Origin: Lachnospiraceae bacterium
GTDB lineage: Bacteria; Bacillota; Clostridia; Lachnospirales; Lachnospiraceae
Direction of reading: 5' to 3'
DNA length: 64,000 nt
Assembly: GCA_017521605.1 (NCBI GenBank)
Contig: JAFXCD010000015.1
Location: forward strand, 1-64,000
The stretch's first letter is position 1. Each line of letters begins with the position of its first letter. The position numbers and the translations under genes were made by a program. The notes below the pieces were generated by a model. The model was not told where the DNA came from and searched no databases. It was given only the letters and a program-made list of their open reading frames with translations. This document shows positions 51,826 through 60,529 of the stretch, one piece after another.

Positions 51826-54800
51826 ATGCAACGAATTCAAAAAACCATGGACGGCAATCAGGCTGCTGCCCATGTCGCTTATGCCTATACGGAGGTGGCA
51901 GCCATTTACCCTATTACTCCTTCCTCCACTATGGCTGAATATACAGATGAATGGTCCCAGGAAGGACGTCAGAACATATTCGGACATCCGGTACAGGTTT
52001 CCCAGATGCAGTCTGAGGCAGGTGCCGCAGGAGCTTTACACGGCTCTTTAATTACCGGTGCCCTGTCCACTACGTTTACGGCTTCCCAGGGACTTTTATT
52101 AATGATACCAACTCTTTACCGTGTAGCAGGTGAACTGTTACCCGGCGTCTTTCATGTGGCAGCCCGCACCCTTGCCACCCATGCCCTATCCATTTTCGGA
52201 GACCATTCAGACATCTATGCCTGTCGTCAAACCGGTGTTGCTATGCTGGCTACAAGTAGTGTACAGGAGGTTATGGATTTGTCGCCGATTGCCCATCTGG
52301 CAGCCCTAAAAGGACGTGTGCCTTTTATTCACTTCTTTGATGGTTTCCGCACCTCCCATGAACAGCAAAAGATTGAAGTATGGGATTATGCCACTTTAAG
52401 TGAAATGCTGGACCGGGATGCTCTCCATGCCTTTAGAGAGCGCTCCCTTCACCCCTCCCATATGAAAATGATGGGCTCTGCCCAGAATCCTGATATTTTC
52501 TTCCAGAATAGAGAAGCCTGCAATACCTACTATAATAATCTGCCCTCCATCGTAGAAAATTACATGATGCAGATAAATGAAAAATTAGGCACCTCCTATG
52601 GTCTTTTCAACTATTATGGTGCTCCTGATGCCACCCACGTAATTATTGCCATGGGATCTGTCTGCGAGACCATACAGGAAACCGTGGATTATGTAAACCG
52701 ACAAGGCGCAAAAACCGGTGTAATCAAAGTCCATTTATATCGTCCCTTCAGTGCTACTCACCTGCTTTCCTGTTTACCTTCAACCGTACAACAAATCACT
52801 GTACTGGACCGTACCAAGGAGCCCGGCGCCATGGGTGAGCCCTTGTATCTGGACGTAGTAGCGGCCCTGAAAAACAGTGCTTTTTCTCAGGTACCTGTAT
52901 ATTCCGGCCGATATGGCCTAAGCTCCAAGGATACTACTCCGGACCAGATTCTGGCCGTACTAAACAATATGGAGAAATCTGTTTTCACCATAGGTATTAA
53001 GGATGATGTGACCCACCTTTCTCTGGATATTGGGGAGAATATTGACCCTTTACCTCAGGATATTTACAACTGTAAATTCTGGGGTCTGGGTGGCGATGGT
53101 ACCATCAGTGCCAACAAAAACTCCATTAAGATTATTGGTAATCATACCAATAAATACGTGCAGGCATATTATGATTATGACTCGAAAAAATCCCGCGGCC
53201 TTACCGTGTCCCATCTGCGCTTCGGTGACAGTCCCATTCATGCTCCTTATCTGGTACAAAAAGCAGATTTTGTAGCCTGTCATAATCCGGTCTACCTGCA
53301 TAAATACAATATGGTACAAGATATAAAAGATGGAGGAACCTTTTTACTAAACTGCTACTGGCAGGAAAAAGATTTGGAAGAAGCTCTGCCCCCTCAGGTA
53401 AAACGCTATCTGGCAGAGCATCATATCCACCTTTATATCATCGATGCCATCCGTATCGGTAAGGAAATCGGTCTGAATAACAAAACCAGTACCATTTTAC
53501 AGGCTGCCTTTTTCAAGGTGACCGGGATACTTCCGGTTGAAGAAGCTGCTACTTTGATGAAGGAAGCTGCCGAGAACAGCTATCGCAAAAAGGGTGAAAA
53601 AATCGTAGAAATGAACTTTGCGGCTATAGACAGAGGATTAAACGATGTGTTGGAAGTGCAGATTCCTTCTTCCTGGGCTGAGATTACGGAAGAGGAGCCC
53701 TTGGATATCAAGACTCTCCCCGACCATACAGAAATCATAGACTATGTGGAGAATGTACAGAAAAACATCACCCGGCAAGAGGGCAACGACCTGCCGGTAT
53801 CCGCCTTTTTACCCTATGTGGATGGAGCTTTCCCCCCCGGTACCACTGCCCACGAACGACGCAATGTAGCCACAGAGGTTCCCCGTTGGATTCCGGAAAA
53901 CTGCATCCAGTGCAATCGTTGTTCCTATGTATGCCCCCATGCAGTCATTCGTCCTGCAGTACTGACAAAGGAAGAAGCGGAAAACGCTCCCAAGGGCATG
54001 CAGCTGCTTCCTTTCATGGGAATGCCGGATTATTTCTTCAGCATCACCGTATCCAAGGTGGATTGTACCGGCTGTGGCTCCTGCGCCGGTGTCTGCCCGG
54101 GCAAGCAAGGTAACAAAGCTCTGGAAATGTGTCCCATCCATGAAATAGAGGAGCACCAGGAATATTTTGATTATGGTAAAGCTCTGCCTATGAAACCGGA
54201 GCTTCTGGAAAAGTTTAAGAAAAATACCATAAAGGGAAGTCAATTCTGTCAGCCCCTATTAGAATTCCACGGCGCCTGTGCCGGCTGTGGGGAAACGCCC
54301 TATGCCATCCTGGTGACCCAGCTCTTCGGCGAACGCATGTATATCGGCAATGCTACCGGTTGCTCCTCCATCTGGGCCAACTCTTCTCCTTCCACCGCAT
54401 ACACAGTAAATAAATGTGGTTGCGGTCCTGCCTGGTCCAACTCTCTCTTTGAAGATGGTGCAGAATTTGGCTATGGTATGCTACTGGCTCAGAAAACCTT
54501 GCGCGGCAGATTGAAGGAACTGGTAGAGCGTTTGGAAAGAGGCCTTCTGGGGCATGCGGACTATATGGATCTGACGGATGCCTGCCGGTCATGGCTGGAT
54601 ACCTTTGAGAATGGCGATTTGAATAGTGGCGCTACCAACCACCTGATTACTATCGTCCGGGAATCTATACAAAAGGGGGAGAAGGGCAATCCCAAGGGCT
54701 CTACACCCAGACATCTGGAAAGACCCTCCGAAACCAAGGCACAACCGGATACCATCGCACCTGCACAGATACTACAGCCTTCTTCCGAACCCGATACTTT

Positions 54801-55563
54801 GCCGGCAGGCGGAAAAGGTGCCGGAACACTACAGACTTTCCTTCCTACTATGACTGAACTCCTTGCCTTCAAGGATTATCTGGCCAAAAAGTCTCACTGG
54901 GTATTCGGTGGGGACGGATTTGCTTACGACATCGGCTTTGGTGGTCTGGACCATGTACTGGCCAGTGGAGAAAATATCAATATCCTAATCTTTGATACAG
55001 AAGTATACTCCAACACCGGAGGTCAGGCTTCCAAAGCTACTCCCATCGGCTCTACTGCCAAGTTTGCCTCCGGCGGTAAAGCTACCCGAAAAAAGGACTT
55101 AGCCGCCATGGCTATGACTTATCAGGATGTGTATGTAGCACAAATCGCCATGGGCGCAGACTACAACCAGACCTTGAAGGCTCTGTGGGAAGCCGAACAT
55201 TATCCCGGACCTTCCCTGATTATTGCCTACTCCCCTTGCATCAACCATGGCGTAAAAGCAGGTATGGGCAGTTCCATGCACGAAGAAGCTAAGGCTGTGG
55301 AAACCGGTTACTGGCATCTGTTCCGCTACAACCCTGCTTTACGAGATCAAGGGCTGAATCCCTTCCAGCTGGACAGCAAAGCACCTCACCTGGATTTCGA
55401 CGATTTTCTGGCAGGGGAAACCCGCTATACAGCTCTGGAAATTATGCGTCCGGAGGATGCCAAGGAGCTTTTTGCCAAGGCTGAAGAAGATGCCAAGCAA
55501 CGCTATACCCATCTGTGTAAGCTCCAACGCTTTTATGAACCTGATAATAATATAAACAATTAA
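51826..55563 (+). CDS. nifJ: Pyruvate:ferredoxin (flavodoxin) oxidoreductase
   Basis: Oxidises pyruvate to acetyl-CoA and CO2, passing electrons to ferredoxin; cytoplasmic. The 1245-residue single-chain enzyme has the N-terminal domain (MDGNQAAAHVAYAYTEVAAI), two ferredoxin clusters (CIQCNRCSYVCP, CTGCGSCAGVCP), a cysteine pair CAGCGETPY, and the TPP site GDGFAYDIGFGGLDHVLASG with YSNTGGQASK. It is about 65 residues longer than usual; the extra segment is a Pro/Ser/Glu-rich linker at about residues 946-1010. ATG follows AGGAGG. The rubredoxin gene follows directly. Confidence 0.97.
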   Translation: MQRIQKTMDGNQAAAHVAYAYTEVAAIYPITPSSTMAEYTDEWSQEGRQNIFGHPVQVSQMQSEAGAAGALHGSLITGALSTTFTASQGLLLMIPTLYRVAGELLPGVFHVAARTLATHALSIFGDHSDIYACRQTGVAMLATSSVQEVMDLSPIAHLAALKGRVPFIHFFDGFRTSHEQQKIEVWDYATLSEMLDRDALHAFRERSLHPSHMKMMGSAQNPDIFFQNREACNTYYNNLPSIVENYMMQINEKLGTSYGLFNYYGAPDATHVIIAMGSVCETIQETVDYVNRQGAKTGVIKVHLYRPFSATHLLSCLPSTVQQITVLDRTKEPGAMGEPLYLDVVAALKNSAFSQVPVYSGRYGLSSKDTTPDQILAVLNNMEKSVFTIGIKDDVTHLSLDIGENIDPLPQDIYNCKFWGLGGDGTISANKNSIKIIGNHTNKYVQAYYDYDSKKSRGLTVSHLRFGDSPIHAPYLVQKADFVACHNPVYLHKYNMVQDIKDGGTFLLNCYWQEKDLEEALPPQVKRYLAEHHIHLYIIDAIRIGKEIGLNNKTSTILQAAFFKVTGILPVEEAATLMKEAAENSYRKKGEKIVEMNFAAIDRGLNDVLEVQIPSSWAEITEEEPLDIKTLPDHTEIIDYVENVQKNITRQEGNDLPVSAFLPYVDGAFPPGTTAHERRNVATEVPRWIPENCIQCNRCSYVCPHAVIRPAVLTKEEAENAPKGMQLLPFMGMPDYFFSITVSKVDCTGCGSCAGVCPGKQGNKALEMCPIHEIEEHQEYFDYGKALPMKPELLEKFKKNTIKGSQFCQPLLEFHGACAGCGETPYAILVTQLFGERMYIGNATGCSSIWANSSPSTAYTVNKCGCGPAWSNSLFEDGAEFGYGMLLAQKTLRGRLKELVERLERGLLGHADYMDLTDACRSWLDTFENGDLNSGATNHLITIVRESIQKGEKGNPKGSTPRHLERPSETKAQPDTIAPAQILQPSSEPDTLPAGGKGAGTLQTFLPTMTELLAFKDYLAKKSHWVFGGDGFAYDIGFGGLDHVLASGENINILIFDTEVYSNTGGQASKATPIGSTAKFASGGKATRKKDLAAMAMTYQDVYVAQIAMGADYNQTLKALWEAEHYPGPSLIIAYSPCINHGVKAGMGSSMHEEAKAVETGYWHLFRYNPALRDQGLNPFQLDSKAPHLDFDDFLAGETRYTALEIMRPEDAKELFAKAEEDAKQRYTHLCKLQRFYEPDNNINN

Positions 55564-55605
55564 GTATGGAAAATAATGATAGAAGCATTTGAAAGGAATT
55601 TGATT

Positions 55606-55776
55606 ATGGAATATCAGAAATTTATTTGTGAACCCTGTGGCTATATTTACGACCCTCAGCTGGGCGACCCGGACTCCGGTATCCCTGCCGGCACTCCCTT
55701 TGAGGAGTTGCCGGAGGATTGGGTATGTCCCATCTGCGGTTTAGGCAAGGATGTTTTCCTGCCTATGGTACAGTAG
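55606..55776 (+). CDS. Rubredoxin
   Basis: A 56-residue rubredoxin with the two Cys-x2-Cys sites [10 protein letters not shown] and CPICGLGKD that hold one iron, and the conserved [19 protein letters not shown] between them. It carries single electrons in the cytoplasm and may take them from the adjacent pyruvate oxidoreductase or serve oxidative-stress reductases. I chose ATG 55606 (AAAGGA 8 bases upstream); an in-frame start 10 codons earlier would give a non-rubredoxin tail. Confidence 0.95.
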   Translation: MEYQKFICEPCGYIYDPQLGDPDSGIPAGTPFEELPEDWVCPICGLGKDVFLPMVQ

Positions 55777-55782
55777 TAAGAT

Positions 55783-55809
55783 CGGGCATCTCATGAACTG
55801 AGGTGCCCG
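55783..55809. terminator. Bidirectional terminator after rubredoxin
   Basis: CGGGCATCTCA (55783-55793) pairs with TGAGGTGCCCG (55799-55809), one wobble, followed by CCTTAATTT. Separates convergent rubredoxin and Uma2 genes. Confidence 0.75.
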
Positions 55810-55816
55810 CCTTAAT

Positions 55817-56632
55817 TTACTCTCCATCCGGATACTCCTGTATCAAATCTGCCAATTTATCTAAATTAATCTGTAGCTCATCGTCATAAAGAGCCAATCC
55901 TGCTTTCCCCTGTAGGGCGCACATATGTGGCAAATAGTCATCCTTCCAATGATAGTACACCAACACACGCCGTTTGGGATCTATAATCCAGTATTCTTTC
56001 ACTCCTGCATCGATGTATTTATGGAGCTTCTTGATATAATCCTTCCTGCCGGTGGAAGCAGATGTTATTTCCAAACAAAAGTCCGGAGCCCCCAGAACAC
56101 CCCATCTCTGAATCTTTGACTTATCACATAAGATTAACAAATCAGGCTGTACCATAGTTTTATCATCCTCATTCAGCCGCACATCTACCGGTGCCATCAT
56201 AGGCAGACACTTACCGCCTTTTGAAGAAATGTAATTCTGCACCTCCACAAAAAAGGTCCCCAATATATGCTGATGTACAAAGGAAGGGGCACTCATATCA
56301 TAAATCACACCATCTATCAGTTCTACCCGTCTATCCTCAGGCAAGGTATAATAATCCTCCAGTGTAAACTCTCCCTGTTGCTTCAATCGGTTTATGGTAT
56401 ATCTTGCACCGGGCTCTTCCACCCTACGGGAAAAATCTGGAGATAAATCATACCTTCCATCACCCTCCAGTAAGGCTTTCTCCAGAGCTTGTCTGGTGCT
56501 ATAACGAGGACTCTCCGTCTCTCCGGAAAAAATCTTCTGCAAGGTCCCCAAAGGTACTCCACTATACTCTGATAGCTGTGCTAAACTATAACCCTTTTCC
56601 TTCTTAATCTGTTTCATCTCTTCCAAGGTCAT
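55817..56632 (-). CDS. Uma2-family PD-(D/E)XK nuclease-like protein with N-terminal HTH
   Basis: A 271-residue protein. About residues 1-50 are an HTH (MKQIKKEKGYSLAQLSEYSG, GTLQKIFSGETESP). Residues 90-265 are the Uma2 restriction-endonuclease-like fold with RVELIDGVIYDMSAPS, QPDLLILCD and APDFCLEITSAST, in which Asp and Glu are candidates for metal binding, then KKLHKYIDAGVKEYWIID. Uma2 proteins are frequent in Cyanobacteria and some Firmicutes; activity is unproven. The HTH fusion suggests DNA targeting (inference). Confidence 0.87.
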   Translation of the reverse strand: MTLEEMKQIKKEKGYSLAQLSEYSGVPLGTLQKIFSGETESPRYSTRQALEKALLEGDGRYDLSPDFSRRVEEPGARYTINRLKQQGEFTLEDYYTLPEDRRVELIDGVIYDMSAPSFVHQHILGTFFVEVQNYISSKGGKCLPMMAPVDVRLNEDDKTMVQPDLLILCDKSKIQRWGVLGAPDFCLEITSASTGRKDYIKKLHKYIDAGVKEYWIIDPKRRVLVYYHWKDDYLPHMCALQGKAGLALYDDELQINLDKLADLIQEYPDGE

Positions 56633-56793
56633 ATGTGTCTCTCCTATCTTAGTCTTTTCTGCTATTTATGGTATCACTTTGTGCTCCAATTGTCAACCGT
56701 TTTGCAACCGTTTCGTTTCCATTATTATTATTTGACCATATTTTTCCAGTACCATGCGCATTCGTTCGGTATTATTTTGGTCCATATATGGAA

Positions 56794-56832
56794 AAGGCCG
56801 TAGCAGATATTCTTCCCTTCTGCTACAGCCTT
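56794..56832 (-). terminator. Terminator of the membrane-protein pair
   Basis: AAAGGC-C-GTAGCAGA pairs with TCTGCTAC-A-GCCTTT over a short loop; minus-strand T-rich end. It lies 6 bases past the stop of the gene at 56838. Confidence 0.78.
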
Positions 56833-56837
56833 TACTC

Positions 56838-58217
56838 TTATTCTGCTTTCATTGCTTCATACACCTGCCTGGTTTCTTCATCATCAAATCCGCTGAAATA
56901 ATAAATCTCATCCTCTGTTTCTACCCGAATAAACAGCCCATTCCGGGGATTCAGAAGCACTTCGCAAGTAGCACTATCCTCTTTCACTCTATAGTTACCC
57001 TCTAGCAGATTATCCAGACTATTTCCATGATTTCGGCTCATCTTAGGTAACTGTGTCAAAAGCTCTGTTTCTTCCACATCCTCCAGAGCAATATGAAACT
57101 TTTCCCGCAAATGGCGAACCACCAAAGTATTCTCCTCCACCTCCATATGAATCGGTGTAAATTCTTCCAAGGTTATCCAGATACACATAGCCGGCAGAGA
57201 AAGCAAGGTCACAATCAACAAAACCAAAGTTCCTTTTCCTACGGGAGTGGCAAGATTTACAGTTGTTCCCAAACCTACTCTCTTATTTACCATGGTATGC
57301 TTATCCTTGGGATTACAGTAAAACATACCCCAAATCCAATGGGCATCACTGTCTTCCACTCGAATGTCCATTTTGTCCTCATACCTTTTTTCTATACTTC
57401 GATTTTTCTTCCAAACCCATACAGGAAGAACCAAGGTCACTAATAGATACAATCCCAAAAACAGCCAGAATATAATGCTAAAATCTTGCCCCTGAGTCAG
57501 GAAAAATAACATCCCCACCAAGCAAAGTACGTTGACCCAAATCATAGCCACCCAGAAATTCTTCCACATGTTTTTGCGGGCTCTGCTATAATTCACATTC
57601 ACATCGCTGTCCGAGCTGACAATAGCAGTTTTCTCCTTATCCATCCATACTGCTAATCCCCAAAACAATAAGGTAATACTCCCAAAAGTAACCACTATAA
57701 TGAGCAGCAATACTTCCCTCCCGTCATGAGGCCGAATCAGTGTCCATACCAGACTTGCCACACTAATTAATATTGGGGCCAGAAAATGATAGCACTTTAC
57801 TCTGCGAATTTGTGCAGCTTCTTTGATTTCTATAAATCTGGGTGTCTCCTCTCCTGTAGTCCATCCTCTTTCCAGCTTTAGCTCCTTTAGCTTCTTATTT
57901 GCTATTCCGAAGGGTATGAAGAATACCACACAAACTACCAGAAACCAAATGCACCAATAAGAAATACTCAAAGAAAACCAAGGAAAAAATAGTATTGGCC
58001 AAGGCATTAACAAGCTTATCCACAAAAATCCTTTCATCTGTTTCTGATAAGTATTAGTTATCTCTGCAAGGGCTTCATCCTTTGCCTGTTCCTTATTGAG
58101 AGAAACTCCAAAATAGACCCCTTTCCGCGGTTCATGTCCTTCATTCTTTAAGCAAAAGTAAAAAACAAAAACAATAGGATACATAACAATTACTAATATC
58201 AAATTTAGTATATTCAT
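56838..58217 (-). CDS. DUF5808/DUF1648-like polytopic membrane protein
   Basis: A 459-residue membrane protein with about 8-10 hydrophobic segments. The middle block WIWGMFYCNPKDKHTMVNKR, followed by GTTVNLATP, is the DUF5808 signature. The C-terminus is a soluble PH-like stretch (RHLREKFHIALEDVEETELL, IYYFSGFDDEETRQVYEAMK). It is a paralog of the adjacent 476-residue-class protein (same order, GKGTLVLL / GKGVVILI). Probably one operon with that gene (3-base gap) and the GntR regulator. Function unknown; some relatives act in peptide immunity or membrane stress. Confidence 0.82.
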   Translation of the reverse strand: MNILNLILVIVMYPIVFVFYFCLKNEGHEPRKGVYFGVSLNKEQAKDEALAEITNTYQKQMKGFLWISLLMPWPILFFPWFSLSISYWCIWFLVVCVVFFIPFGIANKKLKELKLERGWTTGEETPRFIEIKEAAQIRRVKCYHFLAPILISVASLVWTLIRPHDGREVLLLIIVVTFGSITLLFWGLAVWMDKEKTAIVSSDSDVNVNYSRARKNMWKNFWVAMIWVNVLCLVGMLFFLTQGQDFSIIFWLFLGLYLLVTLVLPVWVWKKNRSIEKRYEDKMDIRVEDSDAHWIWGMFYCNPKDKHTMVNKRVGLGTTVNLATPVGKGTLVLLIVTLLSLPAMCIWITLEEFTPIHMEVEENTLVVRHLREKFHIALEDVEETELLTQLPKMSRNHGNSLDNLLEGNYRVKEDSATCEVLLNPRNGLFIRVETEDEIYYFSGFDDEETRQVYEAMKAE

Positions 58218-58220
58218 ACA

Positions 58221-59609
58221 CTACCTCCCCTTCCTTATTGCCTCATACACCTGTCTGGTCTCTTCATCTGTAGCACCGCTGAAAATATAGGTTCCCCAAG
58301 AGGTATCAATACGTAAGAATAGGGTATTGTAGTCATAACAAATGACCTCGCAGTCCTTCTTTTCTTCCTTCAAACGAAAGCTTCCCTTTACCAGGGTATC
58401 TGTATTCCAGCCGTGATTTCGGGTCATTTCCGGTCTCTCTCTCTCCGTCAATAACTGTACTTCCTTTACACTATATAGGGCGATACGGTACTCTTCCTTG
58501 GTATGGCTGGCTACCACGTAACCCTCCTCTATCTGTAAATGGATGGGGGTAAACTCTTCTACCACTGTACTAAAGCATAGTATCAATATGTGAAGTGCTA
58601 TGGCTACGATAAGGATTACCACACCCTTACCCACCGGAGTGGCCAGATTGGTGTCCGTACCAATACCATTTCGACTCTCCACCATGGAGTGCTTATCATG
58701 AGGATTGTAGTAAATCAGACCCCAGAGATAGTAATCATCCGCATCCTGCCGAAGAATATCCATTTTGTCCGCATACCTCTTATCAACTCCGGCTTTTTTG
58801 TGTAGCATCCAAAACAGTAATACCAAAGTAGCCACGGTATACAGAATTGCCAACACCCAAATACTAAGGGTAATCTTACTCCTTTTCAGTAAGAAGTATC
58901 CCTGAACCACTATATAGACTACATTCATCCAGGAACAACCCACCCAGAAATTCTTCCAAAGATTCTTCTTGGCCCGGGCGAAATTGACATTCACATCGCT
59001 ATCTGTACTGACTGCCACGGTTTTCTGCCGGTCCATCCAAATGGCTACCAACCAATAAAGGAAGGTAATACAACCGAATATCCCTGTCATCAGAAACAAT
59101 AGCTGATTCTCCTGCTGTTTATGAAGCAAAAATGTTGCTACAATAGCTGCCACACTTAAGAACGTTTGAGGAGCAAAGTGGAACCACTTCACTCTACGGA
59201 TAGCCCCCGCCTGCTTTAACTCTGCGTAAATCACCGGCTCTGTATTGGTCATAAAGCCCTGTTCCAGCTTCCAGGTCTTCAACCTATGATTGGCTACCCC
59301 GAAAGGAATGAAATAAACTACGAAGGACATTCCCAGCCAAAACAGAGAATACAATGTCCATATGGATACCCATGGAATCAGAAACATAGGAAAGGGCATC
59401 AAAAGTATTACTAACAACCACTTTTTCATCTCTTTATAATAGCTTTCCGTAACCTCTTTCACCTTCTGCTCCCTAGCCTGTTCTGCAGTTAAGGTAACAC
59501 CAAAATAAACTCCTTTTTTCGGCTCAGCACCCATTTTCACAAAGAGATATACAAACAATATCATGGGATACATGATACATATAAATAAAAGTGTTATTCC
59601 TAAATTCAT
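58221..59609 (-). CDS. DUF5808/DUF1648-like polytopic membrane protein, paralog
   Basis: A 462-residue protein with the same segment order as the preceding entry: membrane segments at both ends, YYLWGLIYYNPHDKHSMVES and GTDTNLATP, then a soluble tail ending GTYIFSGATDEETRQVYEAI. I chose ATG 59609 with AGGAGGTG about 8-10 bases upstream, not an earlier in-frame start without a ribosome site. It is probably the first structural gene after the GntR regulator. Confidence 0.82.
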   Translation of the reverse strand: MNLGITLLFICIMYPMILFVYLFVKMGAEPKKGVYFGVTLTAEQAREQKVKEVTESYYKEMKKWLLVILLMPFPMFLIPWVSIWTLYSLFWLGMSFVVYFIPFGVANHRLKTWKLEQGFMTNTEPVIYAELKQAGAIRRVKWFHFAPQTFLSVAAIVATFLLHKQQENQLLFLMTGIFGCITFLYWLVAIWMDRQKTVAVSTDSDVNVNFARAKKNLWKNFWVGCSWMNVVYIVVQGYFLLKRSKITLSIWVLAILYTVATLVLLFWMLHKKAGVDKRYADKMDILRQDADDYYLWGLIYYNPHDKHSMVESRNGIGTDTNLATPVGKGVVILIVAIALHILILCFSTVVEEFTPIHLQIEEGYVVASHTKEEYRIALYSVKEVQLLTERERPEMTRNHGWNTDTLVKGSFRLKEEKKDCEVICYDYNTLFLRIDTSWGTYIFSGATDEETRQVYEAIRKGR

Positions 59610-59674
59610 CCGGTACACACCTCCTATTCTGTCACTATCAACTACCAACAAATGTCGGTCTCTCTAAGCGGACA

Positions 59675-60049
59675 TCACCCTTGTCCGGCACTAAAATACT
59701 CCTCCACCAGTGCCATAAATTCCTCTCTGCTCACACCACGCACCCGGGCCTCGGACACCAGCTGCTTCAGTTGCTCCTTGGACTCCAAAGGAAGCTCCGG
59801 TATCATACGAAAGCTTTCCCTCACCCTCACACCATTACGTCGGTCCGTCATAATATAGCCCTCCTGCTTTAGTAACTGATAGGCTTTATTCACTGTCATG
59901 GAGTTGATACCTATTTCCTCCGCCAGTGCTCTGACCGTAGGCAACTTCTCGCCGGGCTGTAATCGACCATCTGATATGCCCATTACAATCTGATTCCTGA
60001 TTTGTTTAAATACCGGCACTTCCGAGCCGTCCTGTAGCATAATAACCAT
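59675..60049 (-). CDS. GntR-family transcriptional regulator (YtrA type)
   Basis: A 124-residue short GntR protein: HTH PVFKQIRNQIVMGISDGRLQ, PGEKLPTVRALAEEIGINSM and VNKAYQLLKQEGYI, with a short helical tail for dimerisation. Such YtrA-type regulators usually repress the transporter or membrane genes next to them. Here it lies 65 bases upstream of the membrane-protein pair on the same strand, and an inverted repeat in its leader (60107-60124) is a candidate operator. Confidence 0.9.
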   Translation of the reverse strand: MVIMLQDGSEVPVFKQIRNQIVMGISDGRLQPGEKLPTVRALAEEIGINSMTVNKAYQLLKQEGYIMTDRRNGVRVRESFRMIPELPLESKEQLKQLVSEARVRGVSREEFMALVEEYFSAGQG

Positions 60050-60106
60050 GGTTTTCTCCTGTGAATAATTTTACGGACTATAGTCAGCCCGAAAGATATA
60101 TAATAG

Positions 60107-60124
60107 TACAAATGCGCTTTTGTA
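60107..60124. promoter_or_regulatory. Candidate GntR operator
   Basis: TACAAA-tgcgct-TTTGTA, a perfect 6-bp dyad with flanking partial symmetry, about 60 bases upstream of the GntR start. Confidence 0.5.
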
Positions 60125-60189
60125 TTACTTAGCATAATACAAACAATACAAAAATGCAAGTAAATTTTTACCAAAAAACCTAAATCCAT

Positions 60190-60459
60190 GTAATCAGATT
60201 CCTGTAAGAGTATTTTTTTCCAGTTGCTTTCTTCACTTAATACTCTCAAAACGTAAATTTTACTTTGGGATTCATCAATGATATAAAAGATAATTGAAGG
60301 TAAGAATAATTTTTTATAAACAAACAGATTCTTGATAATTATAGATGTTTTCCCTAAGATACCACCCAAATATTCTAAAGATTTGATTTGATTACGGATA
60401 TCCCCTTGAAAATGGTCCGCACGTTCTTTTCCGAATTGTATTTCTATATATTCTGCACG
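60190..60459 (-). pseudogene. RelE/ParE-type toxin remnant
   Basis: The minus strand reads RAEYIEIQFGKERADHFQGD, then QIKSLEYLGG, LFVYKKLFLPSIIFYI and KIYVLRVLSEESNW, an order and wording typical of RelE/ParE-family plasmid-stabilisation toxins. It has no start: a TGA stands directly before RAEY, and the usual N-terminal ~20 residues and the partner antitoxin are missing. The frame then runs without a recognisable natural end. A transcription terminator lies just upstream. Confidence 0.7.
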
Positions 60460-60481
60460 TCAATACGATTTGCCTATAATG

Positions 60482-60519
60482 AAAAGGGAAAAAGGATTCC
60501 AACATCCCTTTCCCCTTTC
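60482..60519 (-). terminator. Terminator of the MFS gene
   Basis: Minus strand GGGAAAGGGAT pairs imperfectly with ATCCTTTTTCCC, followed by TTTTC, 11 bases past the MFS stop. Confidence 0.65.
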
Positions 60520-60529
60520 TCTAAATATA

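Larger units (their letters stand above)
60050..60529. other. Gene-poor stretch with a dead toxin gene and a terminator
   Basis: Contains the GntR leader, an AT-rich region, the remnant of a RelE/ParE-type toxin (60190-60459) and the terminator of the MFS gene. No intact gene seen. Confidence 0.6.

Noticed and set aside
59983..60369. A 128-residue minus-strand gene
   Set aside because: It starts at TTG inside the RelE remnant and runs into the GntR start; better explained as the dead toxin plus non-coding sequence.
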